A DNA stretch of 49,853 nucleotides from Williamwhitmania taraxaci (GTDB taxonomy: Bacteria > Bacteroidota > Bacteroidia > Bacteroidales > Williamwhitmaniaceae), in contig NZ_FMYP01000004.1 of NCBI RefSeq assembly GCF_900096565.1, positions 1 through 49,853 on the forward strand. The letters run 5' to 3'. A program made the translations under genes and the position numbers. A model generated the notes under the pieces. That model did no database searches. It had not been told where the DNA came from and saw only the letters and a program-made list of their open reading frames with translations. Positions 17,093 through 24,289 of the stretch are shown one piece after another; position 1 is the first letter of the stretch, and every line of letters starts with the position of its first letter.

Positions 17093-18034
17093 ATGGTTAG
17101 TAAAAGGAGTAGGGGAAACCTCTTAGGTTTAATTGTTCTGCTAATTGTCAATTTTGCATTAATAGGTTCTTTAGTTTATTTTAGAGAAACGGTAATGCCA
17201 ACGAGACGTGTTGTTATAGATGTTCTCATTGCATTTATGGTTGTGGTTACTTTTTTCTTATCTCGTATTGTATTAAAAATACCGAGAATAGAGGTTTTGC
17301 CCGAAGGTCTTGTTGTTTCGTTCATGAATGATATAAAGAAAATAGGCTGGAGTGATATTTCCGATATCAACTATCATGGCAAAGATGGCATTATGCGCAC
17401 GGAAACTGTTACTGTAAAAACTATTTTATCGCATAAGCCTGTATTGATTCAATATGGATTCTATTCCAATACCAATGAGCTTATTCAGGCAATCAAGTAT
17501 GGCGTAGATGCCCACAAAATGGGGAAGAAGGTTGATTTTACTAATTTTATATCGGTCAATGCTTTGCCTGTAAATGAAGAGGTGGAGTATTCTGAGTCGT
17601 ATAACGTTGTTTCCCGAACACCGTTGCTTTCCATGTTTGGTATATTTCCTTTATTGGGTCTTTGGGGTATATATAAAATGTTTACATCTCCTCATATTAC
17701 AACAGAAGGCATTGTTCTTTTGATCGTATTTACGGTGTTGATTAATTTTCCTGTTTTTTTATTTATTGGAAAGGTAGGAGCGTCTGCTCGTCATCTAAAA
17801 ATCAGTAATTATTACATTCCCTATAAGAGAGTATTCAGGCTCGAAGATATTCAGAGCGTATTTATCGAACCTTCGGCAAACAATAGGAAAAATGTTCTGA
17901 AGGTGTTTTTCAAGGATAGTAAAATGAAGATATTTCCAATTATAGGTTTTTTAAAAAAGGATTGGTTAGAGTTGGAAGGGATTCTTACCGCTAAAGGCAT
18001 TGTGGTGTACAATAAGCTATACCCGAAGAAATAG
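17093..18034 (+). CDS. Membrane protein with two repeated TM-hairpin/PH-like modules, unknown function
   Basis: I do not recognise the family. The 313-residue protein has a duplicated layout. A hydrophobic pair (about 9-30 and 38-60) is followed by a beta-rich cytosolic segment (about 65-130). A second hydrophobic pair (about 175-197 and 203-225) is followed by another beta-rich segment (about 230-313). The segments IEVLPEGLVVSFMNDIKKIGWSDISDI and LKISNYYIPYKRVFRLEDIQSV resemble each other in pattern (strand, turn, 'I-W/ED-I'), as in PH-like bacterial membrane domains. It ends near a terminator shared with the convergent gene. Confidence 0.7.
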   Translation: MVSKRSRGNLLGLIVLLIVNFALIGSLVYFRETVMPTRRVVIDVLIAFMVVVTFFLSRIVLKIPRIEVLPEGLVVSFMNDIKKIGWSDISDINYHGKDGIMRTETVTVKTILSHKPVLIQYGFYSNTNELIQAIKYGVDAHKMGKKVDFTNFISVNALPVNEEVEYSESYNVVSRTPLLSMFGIFPLLGLWGIYKMFTSPHITTEGIVLLIVFTVLINFPVFLFIGKVGASARHLKISNYYIPYKRVFRLEDIQSVFIEPSANNRKNVLKVFFKDSKMKIFPIIGFLKKDWLELEGILTAKGIVVYNKLYPKK

Positions 18035-18090
18035 GTCGTACTGCGCATCAAATGATTGATGTTTGCTGGTTTCAAGGTGTTCCTGATAAT

Positions 18091-18120
18091 GAAAAAGCCG
18101 TTGCATGCAACGGCTTTTAT
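18091..18120. terminator. Bidirectional intrinsic terminator
   Basis: The sequence AAAAGCCGTTGCATGCAACGGCTTTT (18093-18118) is a perfect palindrome flanked by A and T runs. It lies downstream of the plus-strand gene ending at 18034 and of the minus-strand gene ending at 18157, so it can serve both. Confidence 0.85.
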
Positions 18121-18123
18121 TCT

Positions 18124-18160
18124 ATTAACTTCGTGTAACTTCTTCTAACTCCCCATTTAT
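18124..18160 (+). repeat. TAACTTC-type dispersed repeat, short copy
   Basis: Three consecutive units (TAACTTCGTG, TAACTTCTTC, TAACTCCCCAT) match the units of the arrays at 5216 and 32629, including a TTCGTrTAACTTCTT junction like the one at 5310-5322 (minus strand). It overlaps the 3' end of the convergent oxidoreductase gene. Confidence 0.6.
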
Positions 18161-18810
18161 ATCATTTCCGACTCCACAATCACCACACCCGTATGGGAAT
18201 TGTTTGCTGCCTTATGCATTGCGGCAGCAACAGCAGTGGCTTGCACCGGACGGTAGCGCTTTAGCTTGCCCGAGAACAGAAACCCAAAAACTTTAAAGGC
18301 ATTCCTACTAATTACTTCACCTAAACGGAACTCTGAACGGTTTCCAAGTAGGAGGGAGGGCCGCATGATTGCCACCTTTTCGAAGGCGAGTGCAGTAATT
18401 TTCTGCTCCATTTCCCCCTTAGTGTGCAGATAAAAATTATTCGATGTAGCATTTGCGCCAAGCGAAGAGACTACAATGGCAGTTTCAACCCCATTGGCTT
18501 GTGCCATTGCTGCTACTTTGGCAGGTAATTCCAAGTCAATACGGCGGAACTCTTTCTTGCTTCCCGCAACCTTTATGGTGGTGCCAAGGCAAATGAACAG
18601 ATCATGACCGGTTAAATTATCCAAAAGTCGCTCAGGATTGCGAAGGTCGCCAATAAAAACCTCTACCTTTTCGGAGGTAAATTTCGGTTTTGAACGACCA
18701 AAAACCTTTATCTTAGAGTATGTTGAATCTTGTTCGAGCATTCCTAGAAGTTCGGAGCCAACTAATCCGGTGGCACCAAAAAGGATTGCTGTTTTATCTG
18801 CAGTAGTCAT
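18157..18810 (-). CDS. NAD(P)H-binding oxidoreductase, atypical SDR (HTATIP2-like)
   Basis: From the ATG at 18810 the protein is 217 residues. It begins with a Rossmann strand and the motif ILFGATGLVGSELL, which binds the dinucleotide. VVSSLGANATSNNFYLHTKGEMEQ holds the YxxxK pair of SDR-like enzymes, and the MRPSLLLGNRSEFRLGE segment is characteristic of the HTATIP2/YbjT-like group. An in-frame ATG at 18855 would add 15 residues before the Rossmann fold and is less likely. Substrate unknown. Confidence 0.85.
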   Translation of the reverse strand: MTTADKTAILFGATGLVGSELLGMLEQDSTYSKIKVFGRSKPKFTSEKVEVFIGDLRNPERLLDNLTGHDLFICLGTTIKVAGSKKEFRRIDLELPAKVAAMAQANGVETAIVVSSLGANATSNNFYLHTKGEMEQKITALAFEKVAIMRPSLLLGNRSEFRLGEVISRNAFKVFGFLFSGKLKRYRPVQATAVAAAMHKAANNSHTGVVIVESEMI

Positions 18811-18987
18811 ATGCTGTTCGTTTGTTACGATGTGTATAAACAATAATTCGGCCAAAAGTTGTAAAGGTGCTGAGGTATTTATTATAAAAGATAAATTTCC
18901 ACAAATGGGATATCCGGCAAAATATGTTATGCATAGCCTTTCATTTCCGATGTTTCTTTACTAGTTTTAACACTCCAATTCGAATCG

Positions 18988-19608
18988 ATGGTTAAGGATC
19001 TGTTTTATGCTTCGGCCAAAAAGTATGGTGCCACCCCCGAAACGGTAAATTTCTACTGGGGCGAGGTGGTGCGCGACTATTCGGCCGAGGGACGCCACTA
19101 CCACACTATCGATCATTTGGAAGATATGGTGGTTTTGCTCGATGAGTTTCGATCGTGGGTGCGCAGGTGGGATATCCTGCTCATGGCTGTAATTTACCAC
19201 GATCTCTCCTACGATCCTGCTGCCTCCAACAACGAGGAGCAGAGCGCTCAGCTGGCCGATCTTCACCTGTCGGGGCTCGATTATTCCCCTGCCGAGATGA
19301 AGCTTTGCCGCAAGCATATCTTAGCCACCAAAACGCATCAAGAAGCCGATTATTCCGATACCAATCTGTTGCTCGATGCCGATATGGCTATTCTTGGATC
19401 GGATTGGAATCGATACCGGAATTACTCGAACAGCGTAAGGCGGGAGTATGCCATCTACACCGACGATCAGTATGCCTGTGGGCGAAAGGCGGTGTTGCAG
19501 ATGTTTCTTATGCAGCCGCGCATATTTCACACCGAGCCATTCTTCAACCGGTTCGAGGAGCAGGCAAGGCTAAACCTAGGCCGCGAGCTAATGTCGCTCG
19601 AGGCATAG
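18988..19608 (+). CDS. Predicted metal-dependent HD-superfamily hydrolase
   Basis: This 206-residue protein has the HD-domain metal ligands: YHTIDHLEDM (His39 and His43 region), YHDLSYD (His-Asp pair near 71-72) and the later Asp in LLDADMAILGSDWNRY. It resembles the family described as predicted metal-dependent HD phosphohydrolases, whose substrates are not established. Its TAG stop directly abuts the last base of the convergent Crp/Fnr gene at 19609. Confidence 0.85.
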   Translation: MVKDLFYASAKKYGATPETVNFYWGEVVRDYSAEGRHYHTIDHLEDMVVLLDEFRSWVRRWDILLMAVIYHDLSYDPAASNNEEQSAQLADLHLSGLDYSPAEMKLCRKHILATKTHQEADYSDTNLLLDADMAILGSDWNRYRNYSNSVRREYAIYTDDQYACGRKAVLQMFLMQPRIFHTEPFFNRFEEQARLNLGRELMSLEA

Positions 19609-20304
19609 CTATCCTCGCTTACTAATATCCAAAAGTAGATTGCGGTTCAGAATGGTGATATTCTTCTCCTCTAGCGCAATGATGCCATCGCGGGCAAAAC
19701 TCTTAAGCAGCTTTACGGCACTCTCGGTAGATATTCCGGCAAAGTCGGCAATGTCCTTGCGCGATAGCAGAGGGAAGAGTTCCTCGTCGGTAAATTGTTC
19801 GGAGCTGAGGTAGAGCAGCACATCGGCCAGCTTGCCGTGCATCTGCTTGTATATCAGATTTTGTAGGATGTCGTAAAGATCGTTCTCCTGCATACCACTT
19901 CGGCCCCCAATTTGAAAGGCAAACTCGCCATTCTGCTTCATAACGTTGGCAATAACCTCTTTCTCGATAAGGTAAACTACCGTTTCGCGCAGGGCCTGTA
20001 CCGAATAGTTGAAGGTGGCGCGGTTGAATATCGTGGAGAGGCCTACAAAGTCGCCTGCCTTTTGCAGCCGGATGTTAAAGTTGTGGTTGCCATCGCCCTC
20101 TACGTATTGCTTCACCAAGCCGGAGCTTACAAACAGTATGTAGGAGGCGTAGGCACCCTGCTTAATGAGATTTTCTCCTTTGCGAAACACCACTTGGGTA
20201 CGGCTGGTCTTCACCAAATCGACCTCGCCGGCAGTTAGAGTGCTGAAGCACGGTGCCTTAATGTCGCAGCAAAATTCTTGATCCGATTCTGTTATGGTTT
20301 TCAT
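19609..20304 (-). CDS. Crp/Fnr family transcriptional regulator
   Basis: The 231-residue protein has a cyclic-nucleotide-binding-like beta barrel (about 22-140: FRKGENLIKQGAYASYILFVSSGLVK) and a C-terminal winged helix (about 165-220). The helix-turn-helix is LSRKDIADFAGISTESAVKLL. The N-terminus has Cys12, Cys13 and Cys19, but not the full set of four cysteines of an FNR-type cluster, so an iron-sulfur sensor is possible and unproven. A TACTTTTG -7 element lies just upstream. An FNR-like palindrome is present upstream of the glycyl-radical operon (42883-42896); a regulatory link is speculative. Confidence 0.9.
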   Translation of the reverse strand: MKTITESDQEFCCDIKAPCFSTLTAGEVDLVKTSRTQVVFRKGENLIKQGAYASYILFVSSGLVKQYVEGDGNHNFNIRLQKAGDFVGLSTIFNRATFNYSVQALRETVVYLIEKEVIANVMKQNGEFAFQIGGRSGMQENDLYDILQNLIYKQMHGKLADVLLYLSSEQFTDEELFPLLSRKDIADFAGISTESAVKLLKSFARDGIIALEEKNITILNRNLLLDISKRG

Positions 20305-20324
20305 CGTTGTCGGTAATTGTGATC

Positions 20325-20332
20325 CAAAAGTA
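20325..20332 (-). promoter_or_regulatory. -7 element (TACTTTTG) of the Crp/Fnr gene
   Basis: The minus strand has a perfect TAnnTTTG match 20 bases before the ATG. No good TTG -33 partner is seen. Confidence 0.45.
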
Positions 20333-20540
20333 GAATAAATTGGGAGATTTCCCTTCTCCTTAATCTGCTTTAATAATGATGGGGCAACTTAGTATTTGAT
20401 AAGGCTGCGCTTACCCCGTCGGGGTTAAATATTAATAGCCGAGGGTTTCAAGCCCCGGTAGATTAAGAGAGGCTATTGGCGGCGCGATGCATAGCTGCTC
20501 GCTGTGACTAACCATTGTTCGCCGCCCTATTGGAACCATG

Positions 20541-20575
20541 AGCGGTGAACCGAGCGATGCAAGCTCGACGAAGTA
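20541..20575. repeat. Palindromic extragenic motif, copy 2
   Basis: GTGAACCGAGCG then GCTCGACGAAG repeats the arrangement at 110-150 with a few substitutions between the arms. Confidence 0.45.
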
Positions 20576-20643
20576 AACAGTGAAAGGATGGCATATGCAA
20601 GTGCCGCTGTGTTCCGGCCCGCCCGTATTTTCCGTACGTTCTT

Positions 20644-20716
20644 ACAACCCTCACACAGCGTAAATATTGCTAGCAAAAAACCTGCATCGTAGTTGCGGCT
20701 GGGCAGCCTTGCCCTT
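20644..20716. repeat. Left imperfect direct repeat flanking the toxin/immunity remnant
   Basis: The first 24 bases (ACAACCCTCACACAGCGTAA + ATAT) match 21698-21721 with one difference. After a diverged middle, both copies share GCAGCCTT followed by C/T-rich sequence. The two copies bracket the immunity-like gene. Confidence 0.6.
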
Positions 20717-20726
20717 ATTATTAAAC

Positions 20727-20843
20727 TTAGCGCAAGTGATCCAAGCCTAGTTTTTCTATAAGCCACGAAAGAATCGATCCTAGGACTGCTAGCAACCCCG
20801 CATATTTGGTTCCTTTCAAGGTTTCAAACACTAAAAACAGCAT
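20727..20843 (-). CDS. Possible 38-residue hydrophobic small protein
   Basis: From the ATG at 20843 the frame encodes a 38-residue peptide with one hydrophobic stretch (GTKYAGLLAVLGSILSWLIE) and a charged tail. It follows the immunity-like gene on the same strand by about 65 bases. No family is recognised; it may be a real small membrane protein or a remnant. Confidence 0.3.
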   Translation of the reverse strand: MLFLVFETLKGTKYAGLLAVLGSILSWLIEKLGLDHLR

Positions 20844-20907
20844 GTCCGCGCGAACGTGGGCATTGCAAACTATGCACAACGAAAGTCGTTCGCACGATCT
20901 GTGGTAA

Positions 20908-21525
20908 TTACAAATTATCAAAATCCCCTTTTATAAAAACTAGAATCTCCATTCTTGAGAATGGAACTTTAAGAATCCCATTTTCTATTAATATTTGTTC
21001 TTCATTACGCAATAACTGTAAATATAAAATTTCGAAATATGCAAAAGTCCATTTATTTGAGATTAAACTACGTTCACCCTTATCATCTGTATAAAACATA
21101 GTAAAACAACTATCCGCCTCCCATCTAATGTAAAAGCTGTCCTTACAAAAATTATTTTCGTCAAATGAAAAATATCGATTCTGACAACCTATTTTCGATA
21201 AGAATGAAACGGCATCATCTTTTGTTTTTAAATTTGTAATTGACAGGCTCAAATTTAGCCTCATCTGATCAATTGTTTTTGAGAATTGACTCCTCAATAC
21301 TTTTAAAAAGAAAAATAAACAAGCCACATCTTCATCTAAGAAAGCCCTCATCACTTCTTTTTTATTATATGCAGTTTTTGAAACCATCCAAAAAGCATCT
21401 GTTTTTTCAATTTCAGAAAACACTTCCAGACTATTGTATCCATCATCAGTTCTAGATGAGGAAACCATTAATTTCATGTTTTGCCCATTAGCAATAAGCC
21501 TATCTGTTAATTGTTCTAAATTCAT
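20908..21525 (-). CDS. Putative immunity protein of a decayed polymorphic-toxin locus
   Basis: From the ATG at 21525 the product is 205 residues, soluble, charged and without signal peptide. I do not recognise a named family. The case for immunity is positional: the ATG overlaps the TGA of an upstream fragment that looks like a toxin C-terminus (ATGA overlap), the usual coupling of toxin and immunity genes. The gene is visibly more A/T-rich than its neighbours, suggesting transfer. An ATG at 21582 in the same frame exists but lies inside the toxin fragment and is less likely. Confidence 0.6.
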   Translation of the reverse strand: MNLEQLTDRLIANGQNMKLMVSSSRTDDGYNSLEVFSEIEKTDAFWMVSKTAYNKKEVMRAFLDEDVACLFFFLKVLRSQFSKTIDQMRLNLSLSITNLKTKDDAVSFLSKIGCQNRYFSFDENNFCKDSFYIRWEADSCFTMFYTDDKGERSLISNKWTFAYFEILYLQLLRNEEQILIENGILKVPFSRMEILVFIKGDFDNL

Positions 21526-21662
21526 TTTATCTTTTCGATATATCCGTTTGTTTTCAAGTTTTCTATCACACAATCTATCCAACCGCTATTTAAACTTTTA
21601 ATTTGTCTAGGCTCAGAAACCCAATCTTCATCGCCTCCTAGAATATTCCAGTTGCATCTCTT
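21522..21662 (-). pseudogene. Remnant of a polymorphic toxin C-terminus
   Basis: The minus strand encodes 46 codons ending in TGA at 21522, including NWNILGGDEDWVSEPRQ, then IKSLNSGW and a lysine-rich end. This 'N-W-N-x-L-G-G ... PRQ ... N-x-x-W' tail resembles the C-terminal end of nuclease-like domains in Bacteroidota polymorphic toxins. A stop lies four codons upstream; an adjacent frame continues with LILRKLEEM, suggesting a further frameshift. Upstream sequence then ends at the right direct repeat. The body of the toxin is absent. Identification rests on motif resemblance from memory. Confidence 0.5.
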
Positions 21663-21697
21663 CTAACTTTCTTAAGATTAAATTGGGTCGCAACCCC

Positions 21698-21766
21698 ACA
21701 ACCCTCACAAAGCGTAAATATAGCCAAAACATAGCACCACAGTGATAGCTGCGCAGCCTTCCCCTT
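21698..21766. repeat. Right imperfect direct repeat flanking the toxin/immunity remnant
   Basis: This is the partner of 20644-20716: ACAACCCTCACAAAGCGTAA + ATAT at the start and GCAGCCTT at the end, with a diverged middle containing a 3-4 base gap. Confidence 0.6.
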
Positions 21767-21788
21767 CCCCTTCCCCTTCCCCTTCCCC
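21757..21788. repeat. Hexanucleotide tandem repeat (CCTTCC)5
   Basis: Five perfect CCTTCC units plus two bases run from 21757. They lie about 150 bases before the promoter of the thiol-redox operon. Length changes by slippage are possible. Confidence 0.9.
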
Positions 21789-21938
21789 TGCACTTGGCAC
21801 GGTTGCGGTTATGCTACCTTACTGCACGGTGCCTGTATCGTGCATGACTACGGTTGCCTTCTCTTCACATTTACTTGGTTTCGATCAACAAAAAAGCTGT
21901 TCTATTTCAATCAATCGCCTGTTGCAGCCGGAGCTGTT

Positions 21939-21973
21939 TTTGTAGGTGGCGGCGATGGGAGGCCATATCTTTG
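21939..21973 (+). promoter_or_regulatory. Promoter of the thiol-redox operon
   Basis: TTTG at 21939-21942 is followed after 23 bases by TATCTTTG (21966-21973), a perfect -7 element. The spacing is at the long end of the usual range. The predicted leader before the first ATG at 22051 is about 70 bases. Confidence 0.5.
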
Positions 21974-22050
21974 TATCCGAAGAAATCATCATTTCGGTTG
22001 CAAAAGCGAAATGGCCCTTTTAAATGCTAACCCAATAAATACTATAGATT

Positions 22051-22395
22051 ATGCTCTACACAAACTTAAAGCACATCGAAAGCGCTGAGGCGCACCAGAA
22101 GTTTATCAACGACAACGAGAACGTTATGATTTGCTGTGGACGTATGGGCCCCATGTGTATCCCGGTTTACGGAATCATGGAGGATATTGAGGCCGATTAC
22201 TCCCACGTGAAGTTTGCCGATATGGAGTTTGATAATCCCGAATCGCATGTTATCCGCAATGCAGATGAGTGCCGGGGCTTTATGGGAATTCCATTTACCG
22301 TTTACTATAAGCATGGAAAGTTGGTAAAAGCAACCTCCAGTATCCAAACAATGCAGCAGATACGCACCATCCTCGACGAGAATTTTGCAAAATAA
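22051..22395 (+). CDS. Thioredoxin-like protein lacking the CxxC motif
   Basis: The 114-residue protein has a thioredoxin-fold pattern, with a central VMICCGRMGPMCIPVYGIM segment where the active-site loop should be and the cis-proline loop FMGIPFTVYY near 78-86. The canonical WCGPC is replaced by RMGPM, with cysteines at 28, 29, 36 and 74 instead. The family is typically encoded next to thioredoxin reductase in Bacteroidota, as here (5 bases before trxB). It may use a non-standard cysteine pair or have a non-catalytic role. Confidence 0.8.
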   Translation: MLYTNLKHIESAEAHQKFINDNENVMICCGRMGPMCIPVYGIMEDIEADYSHVKFADMEFDNPESHVIRNADECRGFMGIPFTVYYKHGKLVKATSSIQTMQQIRTILDENFAK

Positions 22396-22400
22396 CAGCC

Positions 22401-23354
22401 ATGGAAACCAATAATCATTTCGATGCAATTGTAGTAGGTGCTGGGCCTGCCGGGCTAACGGCAGGCATCTACCTCTCGCGCGCTCGGTTTCGTACGCTCA
22501 TCTTGAACGAGGGAACCGTGGGTGGGCAGATGAATCTTACCCACGAGATTGCCAACTATCCCGGTGTGGAGAATATTAGCGGTTACCAGCTGGCCAACAT
22601 CATGAAGAAGCAGGCCAAAACCTTTGGCTGCGAAATCAAATCGAACATTGCCATTGCCACCATGCAGCTGGAAGGCGATAGGAAGATCATTACCCTAGAA
22701 GATGGGAAGGTTTTTACTGCCAATGCAGTTATATTGACTCCCGGTGGTCGTTCGCGAAGCCTCGGTGTTCCGGGCGAAAGCCAATTCAAGGGGCGTGGCG
22801 TTTCCTACTGCGCTACCTGCGATGGCGATTTCTTTACCGATAAGCAAATTGTGGTGGTAGGCGGTGGAAACTCGGCGCTGGAGGAAACGGTTTCGCTTAC
22901 CAAGTATGTGAATCGTGCCACCATTGTGCACCAGTTCGACCATTTTCAAGCATTTGAATACGCCATTGAGGAAGCGGTGAGTAACCCCAAAATCGATGTG
23001 GTATTGGAGAGCACCATTGCCGAATTTTATGGCGGTGATCGGTTGGAAGGCGTGATGATAAAAGATACTAAAACAGGCGCGTTGCGCAAGTTTGCCACCG
23101 ATGGTGTATTCATATTCATCGGCTATGTGCCCAACACCGAGTTCCTCGCCGGGAAGGTTCATCTGAACCAATGGAAGGAAATTGTTGTTGATACGGAGAT
23201 GGCAACCAACGTATCGGGTGTTTTTGCTGCTGGCGATTCTATTGCTAAGCGATACCGGCAAATAACTACCTCGATAGGCGAGGCCACTGTTGCAGCGTTA
23301 GCTGCTTCTGCTTATCTTCAAAAAGTTAAAAAGACCCAATCCATTGAATCTTAA
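22401..23354 (+). CDS. trxB: Thioredoxin reductase (NADPH, FAD)
   Basis: The protein (317 residues) has the FAD-binding GAGPAGLTAG (13-22), the redox-active CATC (Cys137/Cys140), the NADPH-binding GGGNSALEE and the C-terminal FAD motif GVFAAGD. It passes electrons from NADPH to thioredoxins. It is the second gene of a five-gene operon with three thioredoxin-fold partners, which are its likely substrates. Confidence 0.95.
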   Translation: METNNHFDAIVVGAGPAGLTAGIYLSRARFRTLILNEGTVGGQMNLTHEIANYPGVENISGYQLANIMKKQAKTFGCEIKSNIAIATMQLEGDRKIITLEDGKVFTANAVILTPGGRSRSLGVPGESQFKGRGVSYCATCDGDFFTDKQIVVVGGGNSALEETVSLTKYVNRATIVHQFDHFQAFEYAIEEAVSNPKIDVVLESTIAEFYGGDRLEGVMIKDTKTGALRKFATDGVFIFIGYVPNTEFLAGKVHLNQWKEIVVDTEMATNVSGVFAAGDSIAKRYRQITTSIGEATVAALAASAYLQKVKKTQSIES

Positions 23355-23356
23355 AA

Positions 23357-23791
23357 ATGAAAATTATGTCTATTTCAAAATTATTTGTTTCGCTATTTGC
23401 GGTTATGGCAATGAGCCTTGTGGGATGTTCGCAACAACCTTCGGCACCAAAGGAGGATGTAAAGGCTGCATCGGCCGAACTAATTAAACACCTTGATGCC
23501 AATAGTTTTACTCCCGGAATTGAAAAGGGGATCGTAATGGTTGATTTCTGGGCCACTTGGTGTCCTCCTTGTAGGCAAATGGCTCCTATCCTCGATGAGG
23601 TGGCTAAGGATGTTTCCGGTAAGGTTACCGTTGCGAAGGTGGATGTTGATCAGAATAGGGAGATAGCTTCTCGGTATAACATTCAAGGGATTCCCACCCT
23701 CATTCTGTTTAAGGATGGCAAGGAGATTAACCGTTTTGTAGGGCTTCAATCCAAGGATTACTTAATCCAGCAGCTTAATCTCGTGAAATAA
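23357..23791 (+). CDS. Lipoprotein thioredoxin (WCPPC)
   Basis: The 144-residue protein has a lipoprotein signal with lipobox SLVGC (Cys24), a short linker and a full thioredoxin domain (about 45-144). The active site is FWATWCPPC (Cys69/Cys72) and the cis-Pro is in QGIPTLILF. It would sit lipid-anchored in the periplasm. Two bases separate it from trxB. The ATG may also be read at the second Met (residue 4). Confidence 0.93.
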   Translation: MKIMSISKLFVSLFAVMAMSLVGCSQQPSAPKEDVKAASAELIKHLDANSFTPGIEKGIVMVDFWATWCPPCRQMAPILDEVAKDVSGKVTVAKVDVDQNREIASRYNIQGIPTLILFKDGKEINRFVGLQSKDYLIQQLNLVK

Positions 23792-23815
23792 AACATTCTT
23801 AAAAAACGCTATTTT

Positions 23816-24232
23816 ATGTCGATAGGTGCAATTATTGCCATTGTTCTTGCTGTGGTGGTTGTAGGGTATTTTGGAATCGCGCTTAGGCGCATGAAGAAGA
23901 TTCAGGTGCCCTCGAGCGAAAAGATTGTTAATCTCAATGAAGCGAACTTTGAGCACCAAATTAAGCGAGGTATCACCTTGGTCGATTTTTGGGCTACTTG
24001 GTGCATGCCGTGTAAGATTATGGTTCCCGCGCTGAATGATGTGGCCGAAGAGCTCGATGGTAAAGTGAAGATTGCCAAGGTGGATGTGGATCAAAACCAA
24101 TCGCTTTCGGCAAAGTTCAAGGTGCGCAGCATACCTACCTTGATTCTGTTTAAGGACGGGAAGGAGATCAATCGATTTGTGGGTGTTAAGGATAGAAATT
24201 TTCTGCTAAAACAGCTAAAGGCGGTTCTGTAA
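23816..24232 (+). CDS. Membrane-anchored thioredoxin (WCMPC)
   Basis: The 138-residue protein has one N-terminal membrane helix (about 4-22) followed by RRMKK. By the positive-inside rule, this places the thioredoxin domain (about 36-138) in the cytoplasm. The active site is FWATWCMPC (Cys63/Cys66) and the cis-Pro is in RSIPTLILF. Its thioredoxin domain is very similar to that of the preceding gene, suggesting tandem duplication with different anchors. Confidence 0.92.
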   Translation: MSIGAIIAIVLAVVVVGYFGIALRRMKKIQVPSSEKIVNLNEANFEHQIKRGITLVDFWATWCMPCKIMVPALNDVAEELDGKVKIAKVDVDQNQSLSAKFKVRSIPTLILFKDGKEINRFVGVKDRNFLLKQLKAVL

Positions 24233-24289
24233 CGAACGGTCGTTGGTACCAATGGTATTTCAAATCATATTGGCGCTTAATTTACCTCA

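Larger units (their letters stand above)
20333..20726. other. Intergenic spacer with hairpins and repeats
   Basis: No gene is supported. The spacer holds a hairpin ACCCCGTCGGGGT near 20413-20425, a CCGAGGGTTTCAAGCCCCGG stem-like element near 20440-20460, the second copy of the palindromic extragenic motif (20541-20575) and the left direct repeat (20644-20716). A minus-strand open frame over 20527-20766 is made entirely of these repeats and is rejected as coding. Confidence 0.55.

Noticed and set aside
20527-20766. Minus-strand 79-codon ORF
   Set aside because: It is composed of the palindromic motif and the left direct repeat, so the open frame comes from repeated non-coding sequence.
21742-21945. 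ORF with Pro-Ser repeats
   Set aside because: The PSPSPS run is the translation of the (CCTTCC)5 tract; no RBS or downstream domain.
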